A DNA stretch of 64,000 nt from Paracoccus sp. R12_2 (GCF_017744015.1 NZ_JAGHRA010000017.1:39641-103640); one strand, 5' to 3'. Counted from the first letter of the stretch, positions 42,492-51,799 are shown. Numbers and translations: made by a program. Notes: a model not told the origin generated them from the letters alone.

Positions 42492-45400
42492 TGAGCAGCG
42501 TGAAAGTTCTGAATGATGATGGCGCCCGGCATGACGCGATCAGCCGTCATGACCGATCCATTCTGGTTGAGGCCGGCGCGGGATCGGGCAAGACCGCCGT
42601 GATGGCCGGCAGGATCGCTGTCATGCTGGCGCAGGGTGTCGCGCCAAGTTCCATCGCGGCAGTCACGTTTACCGAACTGGCGGCCAGCGAGCTCCTCCTG
42701 CGGGTTCGGGATTTCGTCGAAGATCTCGCCGCCGGCCATATCGCACCGGAGCTCCGCGCCGGCTTGCCGGAGGGACTGTCTGCGGCACAGCGCGAGAATC
42801 TGATGTCGGCCAGCACGGCGATCGACGAAATCACCTGCTCGACCATCCACGGCTTCTGCCAGCGATTGATCAAGCCCTACCCGGCGGAAGCGGATATCGA
42901 TCCGGGCGCAGCGGTCATCGACCGCAACCAGGCCGATCTCAACTTCCTCGAAATCGTCGAAGGCTGGCTGCGCGAGCGATTGTCTGGCGATCAGGGCGGC
43001 GTCCTCGCCGAGATGGTGCTGCATAACCCGGGAGAGACCGTCGCTCTGATGCACAAGATCGCCGAAGCCCTCCGGCGGTCGAGGAAACTGGTCGCACCGC
43101 AGGCGATGCCCTTTGCAGGTCACCTGCAAGCCTTCCAGCAGGCGGCCGACGAACTTTCGGCCTTTGTGCAAGGCGCCGGCGTTGATGAGCCGGAAACGGA
43201 GGTCTTCGCCGTGCGCTTTTCTGAAATGGCGGCCGCCCTTCCATCGGTTACAGATGGTTCCACGCCCGCCGGGCTCGTCGGGTTGCTGGTTGCACGCCCG
43301 CATCCCGACCTTACGACCGGGACGGGCAGCTTTTACGCCTACCGCAAGAAGGGCAAATGGGCGGCAGCGGCAAAGCAGGCAGGGCTGTCCAAGGCAGACG
43401 GCGACAGGCTGAACGATACGGCCAGCGGTTTGTACGAAGCGTGCTGTGCCGCATGGGCCGCACTACTCCAGGTGGTTTCCGGCCAGGTCCTCACGACATT
43501 GATCGACGAAGCAGGCACAATCCTTGCGCGCTATCGTGAGCACAAGCGCGCCAGCGCCCAGCTCGATTTTGACGATCTCATCTACGCCGCGCGCGACCTG
43601 TTGCGCGACCATGAAACTGTGCGACAGGCGCTCGGCCAGAGGTATTCAAAGGTCTTGGTCGACGAGTTTCAGGACACCGACCCGCTTCAGGCCGAAATCT
43701 TCTGGCGTCTATGCGGTGATCCCGGTGATGATCCGCAGGACTGGACGCGTTTCCGGATTCGGCCGGGCGCACTCTTCTTGGTTGGCGACCCCAAGCAGGC
43801 AATCTATCGCTTCCGCGGCGCGGATGTCGGCGCTTACGTCCAGGCTCGCACGGCCTTCTCGACACACGACGCGGACGGCCTCGTCTCGATCTCGACCAAT
43901 TTCCGTTCCTGTGCCTCGATCCTCACCTTCGTCAACGAACGGTTCGAGACTGTCCTGTCGGCTGATGGCCAGCCCGGCTTCACAGCGCTTGATCCCTTCC
44001 ACGACGATCCGGAAGACGGCGTCTGCGTCTCGGCGATCGATATCGCGGTCGCTGACGAGAACGGCAAGGCCAGTGCCGAGCAACGACGCGACGCCGAAGC
44101 CGAAGCGGTGGCTGAACTTTGCGCACGCTTGATCGGCAGCCATCCGGTCCAGGATCGCAAAGCCGGTGCACAACGCCCCTGCCAGCCGGGCGACATCGCC
44201 TTGCTCGCCCCGACCGGCGCGGAACTCTGGCGCTATGAAGAAGCCCTTGAGCTCCGGGGCATCCCGGTCGCAACCCAGGCCGGCAAAGGTCTGTTTCGCC
44301 GGCAGGAAGTGCAGGACCTTATCGCGATCACGCGAGTTCTCGCCGATCGTCGTGATACGCTGGCGCTCGGCGCATTGCTGCGCGGCCCGCTTGTCGGGCT
44401 CAGCGAAGAGGAGCTTCTGGACATCGTCTGGGCGCTTCCGCGTTCGGAAGAAGAACCCGTCCGGATCCCACGGCTCGACCTCGGCGTCGACCTCGCGGCA
44501 ATAGTGCATCCGCTGGCGCGCGATGTGATCGAGCGGCTGCAAGGGCTCCAGAAACGCGCCAAAAGCACGACACCACACGATCTTCTTTCGCAGGCCGTCG
44601 ACGTCCTTCGGGTACGCCCGGTTCTTCTGGAGCGGCATCGCGGTCAGGCAGAACGAGCACTTGCCAATGTCGATCTCTATCTCAGCCTCGCCGTCAGCTA
44701 TGCGGTACGGGGTCTGCGGGCCTTTTCCGAGGCAATGACGGCGGCATGGGCGGATGAGGCCCGCGCGGTGGAAGGCCGGCCCGATGCGCAGGAAGAAGCC
44801 GTCGCCCTCTACACGATGCATGCCGCGAAAGGTCTTGAATGGCCGGTCGTCATCCCCATCAACACTATGACAGGGGTAATGGCGCCCGACAGCGCTGTGA
44901 CCGATCGCCAGACTGATACCTTCTACTGCCCGGTTCTGGGTGTCCCTCCGTCCGGCTATGACGCGGCGCGGCAGGCAGAGAAGGATGAACTGGACTGCGA
45001 GCGGGTCCGGCTCTGGTATGTCGCAGCAACCCGCGCCCGGGAACTCTTGGTCTTGCCGCGGCTCGACGTAACGCCTTCGAAATCAGCCTGGATCGGCCTG
45101 GTGGACCTGTCCCTGACAGATCTCCCTCACCTTGACGTGTCGCATCTGCCGCTCGACACGATCGCGGCGACAGCCGCTACAGAAAACGGTCAGACACGGG
45201 AGAGTTTCGCCACTGAGGCTGGTGCGATTGTCGAAAGGCAGATGCATCTGACCTGGCTTGCGCCGAGCCGCGACGAGACGACAACAGGTTCAGTGCTTCA
45301 GGAAGAAGAACCGGACATCTGGGCCGGTTCGGCTGATGCTCAGGTGCCGGACGCCGACGCGCTCGCCTCCATCCGGGGCGGACGCGAACGTGGCTTGATC

Positions 45401-45883
45401 CTTCACAAGCTCATGGAAGAAGTCCTGACAGGGGAATGCAACGAGGCCGACGAGGCGCTCACCGCGCGTGCTGGAGACCTCATTTCTGCGCTCGGCAAGG
45501 AGCCTTCCTCCGATCCGGCGGACGGGCTTTCGCCTGAGGAACTGGCCGGTTGCGTGACGCGAACGCTGGCCTTGTCGGAGGTGGCGGCATTGCGTCCCTC
45601 ATTGCTCGCTGAGTTTCCGGTCTATGCCTTTCAGCAAGAGGAGGCCGAACTGGTTGCGACGGCGGGCATCGCGGACGCGATTTCGGTTAATCCGGAAGGT
45701 CGGCCAGCCGTCGTGATCGACTGGAAGAGCGACGTGAATCCCGCCCAGGAGACGCTTGATCACTATCGGGCTCAGGTGCGTGCCTATCTCGATATGACCG
45801 GAGCCGAACGGGGCCTGATCGTTCTGATGACGAACGGGACGGTGATCACCGTCCCGCCTTCTCCCCAGACGATTGCGGCATAG
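42488..45883 (+). CDS. AddA-like UvrD helicase-nuclease
   Basis: This 1131-aa SF1 helicase has Walker A AGAGSGKT at residues 29-36, the acidic box VDEFQDTDPLQ (Asp392, Glu393), GDPKQAIYRFRGAD, LYTMHAAKGLEWPVVIP and VRLWYVAATRARELL. A RecB-type nuclease follows at the C-terminus: ELVATAGIADAI, VVIDWKSD (Asp1078, Lys1080) and HYRAQVRAYL. This is the AddA/RecB arrangement. It is translated from an ATG overlapping the previous stop. Chromosomal AddA is usually needed for repair; a second copy after sngABC suggests use against invading DNA. Confidence 0.85.
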   Translation: MMSSVKVLNDDGARHDAISRHDRSILVEAGAGSGKTAVMAGRIAVMLAQGVAPSSIAAVTFTELAASELLLRVRDFVEDLAAGHIAPELRAGLPEGLSAAQRENLMSASTAIDEITCSTIHGFCQRLIKPYPAEADIDPGAAVIDRNQADLNFLEIVEGWLRERLSGDQGGVLAEMVLHNPGETVALMHKIAEALRRSRKLVAPQAMPFAGHLQAFQQAADELSAFVQGAGVDEPETEVFAVRFSEMAAALPSVTDGSTPAGLVGLLVARPHPDLTTGTGSFYAYRKKGKWAAAAKQAGLSKADGDRLNDTASGLYEACCAAWAALLQVVSGQVLTTLIDEAGTILARYREHKRASAQLDFDDLIYAARDLLRDHETVRQALGQRYSKVLVDEFQDTDPLQAEIFWRLCGDPGDDPQDWTRFRIRPGALFLVGDPKQAIYRFRGADVGAYVQARTAFSTHDADGLVSISTNFRSCASILTFVNERFETVLSADGQPGFTALDPFHDDPEDGVCVSAIDIAVADENGKASAEQRRDAEAEAVAELCARLIGSHPVQDRKAGAQRPCQPGDIALLAPTGAELWRYEEALELRGIPVATQAGKGLFRRQEVQDLIAITRVLADRRDTLALGALLRGPLVGLSEEELLDIVWALPRSEEEPVRIPRLDLGVDLAAIVHPLARDVIERLQGLQKRAKSTTPHDLLSQAVDVLRVRPVLLERHRGQAERALANVDLYLSLAVSYAVRGLRAFSEAMTAAWADEARAVEGRPDAQEEAVALYTMHAAKGLEWPVVIPINTMTGVMAPDSAVTDRQTDTFYCPVLGVPPSGYDAARQAEKDELDCERVRLWYVAATRARELLVLPRLDVTPSKSAWIGLVDLSLTDLPHLDVSHLPLDTIAATAATENGQTRESFATEAGAIVERQMHLTWLAPSRDETTTGSVLQEEEPDIWAGSADAQVPDADALASIRGGRERGLILHKLMEEVLTGECNEADEALTARAGDLISALGKEPSSDPADGLSPEELAGCVTRTLALSEVAALRPSLLAEFPVYAFQQEEAELVATAGIADAISVNPEGRPAVVIDWKSDVNPAQETLDHYRAQVRAYLDMTGAERGLIVLMTNGTVITVPPSPQTIAA

Positions 45884-45897
45884 CCGAGGACGCGACC

Positions 45898-48800
45898 ATG
45901 GCCTCCCGCAAGCGCACCGAGCCCGTCCAAGATGATCTCTTCAATCCCGAAGTCGAACTGCTGCTGCCTGCTCGGCTTGCGATAGAGGGCAAGGCCCTGG
46001 GAAGCCCTATACGCCAATTGGCGGCTCCGCCGCAGCGCGTACGGTGCCGTCTGCGTCCCTTTTCAATCCGCCGTGTGACTGGTCATGAAACCACGCTGCC
46101 GTCTGGCGAGATACTGAAGATCATCAACGCGAAGACCGCTACGTCGCTGGAGGCGGAGCTCATTCTTCTGGTCCCCGGCGCGAGTGAGCCGGCGCAGATC
46201 GTAGAAGCACTCGACGCCGGCGAAGGCCGGTGGATGGCCCCGTTGCCCATCCGCATCGACACGTTGAGTCGCCAAGCGCGGGTCGAACGGCTGGCCGCGG
46301 TTTCGGCATCTTGGTCGGGCGCCTTTCATCTCCGCGAGGGACGAGCAGCCGAAAACGAGCGGCCAGCCCAGCTCGGTCTGCGACGTCCTCAAATCGGCGC
46401 ACTGCACGCGGCTTTGGCCCATGCGACGCGATCGATCGATCCGGCCACCATCGTCATGCCGACGGGCACCGGCAAGACGGAAACCATGCTCGCGCTCAAC
46501 GTCCACCAGCGCTTCGAGAGGCTACTGGTCGTAGTGCCGACGGACGCCCTTCGAGAGCAGATCGCGGGCAAGTTCGAGACCTTCGGCGTGCTGAGGCAAC
46601 AGCAATGCCTGGAAGACAAGGCAGCATTTCCAGTGGTGATGCGCCTTTCGCACATTCCGACGAGGCTAGCCGACGTGGATGAGATCTTCGACAGTGCCAA
46701 TGTCATCGTCACAACGATGCAGATCGCCGGTCGCGCCGAAGCGGCGGTCCAGGAGCGGATGGCGGCACGCGCCTCGGCGCTGTTTATCGACGAGGCTCAT
46801 CACATCGGCGCCCCGACATGGGCGCGCTTTCGGGGCCTATTCGCGGACCGTGAGCCACCGCTCCCGATCGTCCAGTTCACCGCCACACCATTCCGTGAGG
46901 ACGGCCGGCGCGTCGACGGCGAGTTCATCTACACCTATCCGCTCAAGAAGGCGCAGGCCGAAGGCTATTTCAAGCCGATTCGCTTCGAGGCGGTCTTCGG
47001 GCTCGATCAGGCAGACGCCGATCTCGCGATCGCGGGAAAGCTCGGCGAAGTCCTCCAGGGTGATCTGGACGTCAGCCTCAACCATCTCGCCATGGCGCGT
47101 TGCCAAACTATCGACCGCGCCAGAGCCCTCCACCAGCTTTACAGCGAGATGTACCCAGAACTTCGTCCGGTCATCGTCCATAGCCAGCAGTCGATCCGTG
47201 AACGCCGTGCAAACCTTGCCGCTCTGCGGCGCTTCGAGAGCCGGATCATTGTCTGCGTGGACATGCTCGGCGAAGGTTTCGATCTGCCGGAACTGAAGAT
47301 CGCCGCCCTGCACGACCCGCACAAGAGCATCGCCGTTACCATCCAGTTTGTCGGCCGCTTCACCCGCCAGGATCCACGCCTCGGCGACGCCACGGTCATC
47401 GCCAACACCGGCATTGACGACATTGATCGTTCGCTGGCCAAGCTCTATGCGGAGGATGCCGACTGGAATGCGCTGGTCGAGGCACTCAGCACCGCGAAGA
47501 TCGACCGGCAAGTCCGCCGTGCCGAGATGTTCAAGGGCTTTGTCGGCGACTTGAGCGACATTCCCCTGCAGACGCTCGAACCGAAGATGAACGCCGTCGT
47601 CTATCGCACCAACTGCGACGGTTGGGAGCCTTTGCGGGCCGAGGACTTATATAGTCCCGGCGTATATCTCGGCATGAAGGTCAACCCACACCAGCGTGTC
47701 GCCATCTTCGTCACCCGCTCCGAAGAGCAGGCCGGCTGGACCACGGCCCAGCACGCGACCAATGTCACCTGGGACCTGCACATGATGCATTGGGATCCCG
47801 ATAGTCAGCTCCTATATATCAGCAGCTCGATCAAGGGACCGTATGACCGATTGGCCAAGGCGGTCTGCGGTGAGGCAGCGCGCCGGGTCGAGGGCGAGGA
47901 GGTCTTCCGCAGCCTGCATGGGTTCAATCGCCTGATCCTGCGCAATCTTGGCCTGACGCACCATCAGGGACGCGGTGTCCGCTATTCCATGTATATGGGT
48001 GTCGATGTCGCCGACGGACTCGACACTGCGAAGTCCCAGTCGCGCATCAAGAACAACGTGTTCGCAACCGGTTTCCTCGACGGTGTTCCCGCCTCTCGTG
48101 GCTGTTCGGCCAAAGGCAAGTTCTGGTCGATTTCGCGGGTTCGCGATCTGACTGATTGGGTCGATTGGTGCGCGGATATCGGCAAAGCCGTCAAAGATCC
48201 AGGGATCACCACCGATGGCGTCTTCAAGAGTGCGATGCGACCTCGCCAGATCAGCGAACGCCCGCAGGTGCCTCCGGTCGCGATCCACTGGCCGGAATCG
48301 CTGTTGACGCAAATCGAGGACCGGATCGAAATCAGTTTCGGCGACAAACCCGTAGCCTTCGCTGAATGCGACATCGAGCTTCTGGATCATGAACGCACGG
48401 GTCCATTGCGCTTCACGGTGCGCAGCGATAACCACATCGCCGAATTCGAAATCGTTTTTGCTGAAGGGGGTGCCAGCTATCCGCAGCGCTATGGGCCGAA
48501 AACAACCGTCAAGGTCAGCGGCAAGACGAAGTCGCTCTCGGAATCCTTCGGCGAGGATTCCCCACAGATCGACTTTGGGGATGGTTCACTGCTGATCTAC
48601 AGTCACCTTTATGCTCTGCCTGAAGGCGTCTTGGTGGAACCGTATTCCGCTGATCGGATCGAGGTTTGGGATTGGTCGGAGACCAATATACGTGCCGAGG
48701 CGCAGGGTCCTGAAAAGCGGACTGACTCAGTGCAACGGCGCGTAATCGAGACATTGCTCGCAGAAGGCGACGCCTTTGACATCATCTTCGACGATGATGG

Positions 48801-49236
48801 GGCTGGAGAGATCGCGGACGTCGTCACCCTTCGAGTGACTGAAGGTCTCGTCCAAGTGACGCTTCACCATTGCAAATACTCCAGTTCCGACACGCCCGGC
48901 GCGCGAGTGAAGGATCTCTATGAAGTTTGCGGGCAAGCGCAGAAATCCGCACGCTGGCGTGATCGGCCCAACAGAATGCTCATACATATGTTGAAGCGGG
49001 AGAAGATACGGCTGGAGAAGGGCCAGACTTCCCGCTTCGAACAGGGAACAGCCGCATTCCTCAAAAAGCTGAAAGCGAATTGGCAGGACTATCGCTACGA
49101 ATTCGATGTGCGCATCGTTCAGCCTGGCCTGTCGCGATCGGCTGTCACAGAGGAGGGACTGCATCTACTGGCCAGCGTGGAGACTTATCTCCTTGAAACG
49201 CGCGCCATGCGGCTGAAGGTTATCGCAAGCAGCTAG
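45898..49236 (+). CDS. SF2 DEAD/DEAH helicase with a possible C-terminal nuclease domain
   Basis: This 1112-aa protein is last in the six-gene operon, 14 bp after the AddA-like gene. Helicase motifs are Walker A PTGTGKTE (Lys193), a DEAH box at 298-301, FTATPFREDGR, and VDMLGEGFDLPELKIAALHDPHKS with QFVGRFTRQ. The middle ~350 residues have no motif I recognise. Near the C-terminus FDDDGAGEIADVVTLR (Glu971, Asp974) and LHHCKYSSS (Lys993) have the spacing of a PD-(D/E)XK-like nuclease site. If right, the protein couples DNA translocation to cleavage. It is not part of the classic three-gene Shango. Confidence 0.78.
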   Translation: MASRKRTEPVQDDLFNPEVELLLPARLAIEGKALGSPIRQLAAPPQRVRCRLRPFSIRRVTGHETTLPSGEILKIINAKTATSLEAELILLVPGASEPAQIVEALDAGEGRWMAPLPIRIDTLSRQARVERLAAVSASWSGAFHLREGRAAENERPAQLGLRRPQIGALHAALAHATRSIDPATIVMPTGTGKTETMLALNVHQRFERLLVVVPTDALREQIAGKFETFGVLRQQQCLEDKAAFPVVMRLSHIPTRLADVDEIFDSANVIVTTMQIAGRAEAAVQERMAARASALFIDEAHHIGAPTWARFRGLFADREPPLPIVQFTATPFREDGRRVDGEFIYTYPLKKAQAEGYFKPIRFEAVFGLDQADADLAIAGKLGEVLQGDLDVSLNHLAMARCQTIDRARALHQLYSEMYPELRPVIVHSQQSIRERRANLAALRRFESRIIVCVDMLGEGFDLPELKIAALHDPHKSIAVTIQFVGRFTRQDPRLGDATVIANTGIDDIDRSLAKLYAEDADWNALVEALSTAKIDRQVRRAEMFKGFVGDLSDIPLQTLEPKMNAVVYRTNCDGWEPLRAEDLYSPGVYLGMKVNPHQRVAIFVTRSEEQAGWTTAQHATNVTWDLHMMHWDPDSQLLYISSSIKGPYDRLAKAVCGEAARRVEGEEVFRSLHGFNRLILRNLGLTHHQGRGVRYSMYMGVDVADGLDTAKSQSRIKNNVFATGFLDGVPASRGCSAKGKFWSISRVRDLTDWVDWCADIGKAVKDPGITTDGVFKSAMRPRQISERPQVPPVAIHWPESLLTQIEDRIEISFGDKPVAFAECDIELLDHERTGPLRFTVRSDNHIAEFEIVFAEGGASYPQRYGPKTTVKVSGKTKSLSESFGEDSPQIDFGDGSLLIYSHLYALPEGVLVEPYSADRIEVWDWSETNIRAEAQGPEKRTDSVQRRVIETLLAEGDAFDIIFDDDGAGEIADVVTLRVTEGLVQVTLHHCKYSSSDTPGARVKDLYEVCGQAQKSARWRDRPNRMLIHMLKREKIRLEKGQTSRFEQGTAAFLKKLKANWQDYRYEFDVRIVQPGLSRSAVTEEGLHLLASVETYLLETRAMRLKVIASS

Positions 49237-49390
49237 AAAGCCAACCTCCAGATAATGGCCCAACCCAATTGCAGTGGAGCGAACGAAATGTTCGGCGTCT
49301 TTCTCGTTGAGAGTTGTCCTAGCTTTCCATCTTTTGGTGCGGAGAGGCTCCGGATACTTTGTGTGCAACAGTCGTCCGGATTTGATGATC

Positions 49391-49594
49391 TTGGCCCCTC
49401 CTGCCCTTTGGTCAGGACCGCGCCCTACTCGGTCGGCTGCACGCAGCCGCCCTCCCCGAGCTGAAACGCCGCCTCTCCCTGCGACGTGCCGCTGGCCGTG
49501 CCGTCTCCTCCGGAGCCAGCTCGACCAGCCGTCGCATGGTCGTGGCAACGCTTCATCTCGGCCATTCGGTTACGGTCGCTGGGGCGGGCGCGTG
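49391..49594 (+). repeat. Right direct repeat bounding the six-gene defence unit
   Basis: This is the second copy of the ~205-bp repeat at 33484-33688, same orientation, with 106 identical bases at its start (49391-49496). It begins ~155 bp after the last gene of the operon. Recombination between the copies would excise the 15.9-kb unit and leave one repeat. Confidence 0.85.
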
Positions 49595-49977
49595 ACATCA
49601 GTGATCTCGTACGTCGCGTCTCGGCCGCTGTTGTTCCGTGCTTTGCCGGACATGCTGTGCCGCCCTGTCATCATGGGTCGCAAACGATTTCCGGCGACCG
49701 CCGGATTGCATTGGCCGCAGCTGGCAGAAGGTCGGTGATGGTCGTGATGCGCGGATCGCAGGCTATCGGGCTGCCGTAGAGGGTCCGTTCGAAATTCGAG
49801 TGATCCGGACACGTTGTCGAAGCTTCGACGGTCTCCATGCTGTTCGTCCAGAAAACACATCGCGTTGCCACGGAAACCAGCCGTCGCGGCACGTGAGGCA
49901 GGGTCAGCAAAGCTCCGACTGGTCGGGATGCGGCTCGGAGCGAGAGGACAGAAATATCGCCACCACAGGCATTTCTC
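49595..49977. other. Gap between the right repeat and DUF736 copy 2
   Basis: No gene can be supported in these ~380 bp. The open frames are short and have no recognisable motifs, and I see no repeats or hairpins. It is likely decayed DNA at the join of the defence unit and the backbone. Confidence 0.5.
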
Positions 49978-50082
49978 TCCCTCGGCTGTTCACCCAGTTT
50001 CCTTCGCGGCCCCGCACTTCTCCCTTTGTCTGAGTTGCATGACATGCTGGTCGCAGCTGTCGTCCCGTCCACAAAGGTTGTC

Positions 50083-50138
50083 GCCGATCTTTTTCCCCTG
50101 CCCCTGCGGGCCATTCCGCGCGGAGCAAAAAGATCGGC
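50083..50138 (+). promoter_or_regulatory. Stem-loop element, copy C, upstream of DUF736 copy 2
   Basis: The same 12-bp arms as copy B (GCCGATCTTTTT at 50083-50094, AAAAAGATCGGC at 50127-50138) enclose a shorter, 32-base loop. That loop reads CCCCTGCCCCTGCGGGCCATTCC..., nearly identical to the loop of copy A at 6189-6235, which has different arms. Confidence 0.6.
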
Positions 50139-50233
50139 GCCTGCCCCTCTCCGCTGTGCTTCGCCTTCGGTGTGGCCGGGCCTTGGCCAGCTGCAAGGTG
50201 ACCATCATTGCAACGCAAACAAGGAGAAGAGCA

Positions 50234-50572
50234 ATGACCACGAACTGCATCAAATTCACCAGCGCCGACATCGAAACCGCCAAGGGCGTCGGCTCCATCT
50301 CGACCCTGACCTTCGACCTCGACATCACGGTCGAGCCCGTCGCAAGCACGAACCCGATGGCCCCCACGCACCGCGTCCTCGGCCGCTCCCCGCGCGGCAA
50401 GCTGGTCGAGTGCGGCGGCATCTGGAAGAAGCAAAACAAGGAGACCGGCGCCGACTACTACACGCTGACCATCCGCGACCACGGCTTCAACGCCAACCTC
50501 GGCAAGGCCGCGAACCAGGACGATCTGTCCCTGCAGGCCGTCATCCCCTGGGGTCCGAAAGACGCAGCCTGA
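50234..50572 (+). CDS. DUF736 family protein, copy 2
   Basis: This 112-aa DUF736 protein is almost identical to the one at 8552-8890, with three conservative changes (Ser to Thr, Ser to Asn, Ile to Val). Start and AAGGAG ribosome site are the same. It is followed by a different hairpin terminator. Here it leads into the mobilisation genes, which may be its original context. The function is unknown, as for copy 1. Confidence 0.88.
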   Translation: MTTNCIKFTSADIETAKGVGSISTLTFDLDITVEPVASTNPMAPTHRVLGRSPRGKLVECGGIWKKQNKETGADYYTLTIRDHGFNANLGKAANQDDLSLQAVIPWGPKDAA

Positions 50573-50580
50573 GCCAGGGG

Positions 50581-50602
50581 CCAGACCGCCTCGGCGGTCT
50601 GG
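50581..50602 (+). terminator. Intrinsic terminator after DUF736 copy 2
   Basis: Perfect 10-bp arms CCAGACCGCC (50581-50590) and GGCGGTCTGG (50593-50602) with a two-base loop begin 8 bases after the stop codon and are followed by CACTTTCTCG. The position matches the terminator of copy 1, but the stem sequence is unrelated. Confidence 0.7.
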
Positions 50603-51209
50603 CACTTTCTCGTTCCGGGGGAACTTGTCCCGGGCGGGCGCAAGATTGGTGTCCGAAAGACGCCGCATATTTCGGACGCGGACGCCGAGGCGGATAGTCA
50701 GATTGGATAGGTCGCTGACGCGGCTCCGATCCTTTTGTTCAGCTACAACGTGCATCGCGCGAACCCAAGTCGGAACCGAATGTCCGCAGGGAGAGCTGGC
50801 AGCCCGCTGAGAGAGGCCAAGCGCACCCCTTCTCTCAGTTGAGCAACCCGCGCCACGGTCGTCTAGGCGAAGCGCCAAGGGGCGGCAAACTCACCCTTTG
50901 CCGCAGGCAACGAAATCGCAAATCATCGTCGTGCATCCCGGGGGGCAGCGTCTCACTTCAGGGCCACCGCCGCGCGCCTTTCCGTCGACCTGTTGGCCTT
51001 TCAGATCGCTAGCCCGGGGTCGAGCGGTCGGCAACGCCGGGGACAGGTTTCTGGACGGCTGCGCCTTGAGCGCTGCGAGGCACCGCTCACAACAAACCTG
51101 CCCTCGGCGTGCTCCATTTCATTCCGCCCCGTGCCGGGTGCAGCCCGCTCTCATGCCCCCGGTCTTTTCCACGATCCGTCCAACGACGATCAACGGAAAG
51201 GATCACACC
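50603..51209. other. Gene-free stretch before the small mobilisation-region ORF
   Basis: About 600 bp with no supportable gene and no strong hairpin or repeat. The final ~30 bp contain the ribosome site (GGAAAGGA) of the small gene at 51210. This may be a leader or remnant DNA. Confidence 0.4.
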
Positions 51210-51386
51210 ATGACACTCGAACAATCCATCGACCTCGCCGAACTGCAAGCCGACATTGCCTTCGATGCCTACCTCGCCGCCTTTGATGAAGACGCCCATC
51301 CCGAGTTACTCGACAGCCTCGAGACCGAGGCTCTGATCGCCCGCAGCCGCTACGACGACCTACGCAATCAGGGACTGGGTCACTGA
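51210..51386 (+). CDS. Small hypothetical protein (58 aa)
   Basis: This 58-aa acidic, helical protein begins MTLEQSIDLAELQADIAFDA and ends ARSRYDDLRNQGLGH. GGAAAGGATC lies upstream of the ATG. I recognise no domain. Its even codon periodicity, good ribosome site and position between DUF736 and the mobilisation genes support it as real. It could be a small plasmid accessory protein. Confidence 0.55.
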   Translation: MTLEQSIDLAELQADIAFDAYLAAFDEDAHPELLDSLETEALIARSRYDDLRNQGLGH

Positions 51387-51799
51387 CCCAGACACCCCTG
51401 CGGGTCTTCGGATCCACAGGGCTCTGACGCCGTCTCTAAGAAGCTTCGCGACGCCCTCAGAGGGTGCGACCCGCGCCATCCAGCGCGGGCCATTTTCGTG
51501 TTTCTGGCGCCCGATCCGTGACCGGCTCGAGCGTTCGGTTTGTCTGTCGTCGCGTGCGTCTTGAACACAAGTTTCGGAAGCTTTTTCGACCTGGTTGTCC
51601 TGCATCGATGAGGGCGGGACCCGTTCCAGGTCGCGCCGCGACGCGGGGTCTTGACGGCGTCCAATGCCCGCAAAAAGACACAACATGCAAAACGTAATAT
51701 TGCGCAATGTGATGTATTGAAGTATAAGCGAAGGAGAGAAGGAAGACGTTGGCAGGATATGGCCAATGTTTGCACATTTTGTCCGAGGGGGTCTGACCC
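51387..51799. other. Candidate oriT region upstream of the mobilisation genes
   Basis: This ~410-bp non-coding region lies directly before the mobilisation accessory and relaxase genes, where transfer origins usually lie. It contains an AT-rich patch with the perfect palindrome ATTGCGCAAT (51699-51708), in sharp contrast to its GC-rich surroundings. The nick site cannot be identified by eye. Confidence 0.4.

Larger units (their letters stand above)
49978..50572 (+). repeat. Direct repeat copy 2: DUF736 gene with its upstream region
   Basis: Nearly repeats 8281-8890 in the same orientation, from CTCCCTCGGCTGTTCACC through the DUF736 gene. The downstream terminators differ in sequence, so the duplication ends at the coding region. 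Confidence 0.8.

Noticed and set aside
43709..44821. Minus-strand open frame (370 codons) opposite the AddA-like gene
   Set aside because: Antisense shadow of helicase motifs that are clearly in the plus frame.
49638..50033. Plus-strand open frame (131 codons) between the right repeat and DUF736 copy 2
   Set aside because: No motif or ribosome site, and it runs into the DUF736 upstream repeat, which is non-coding in copy 1.
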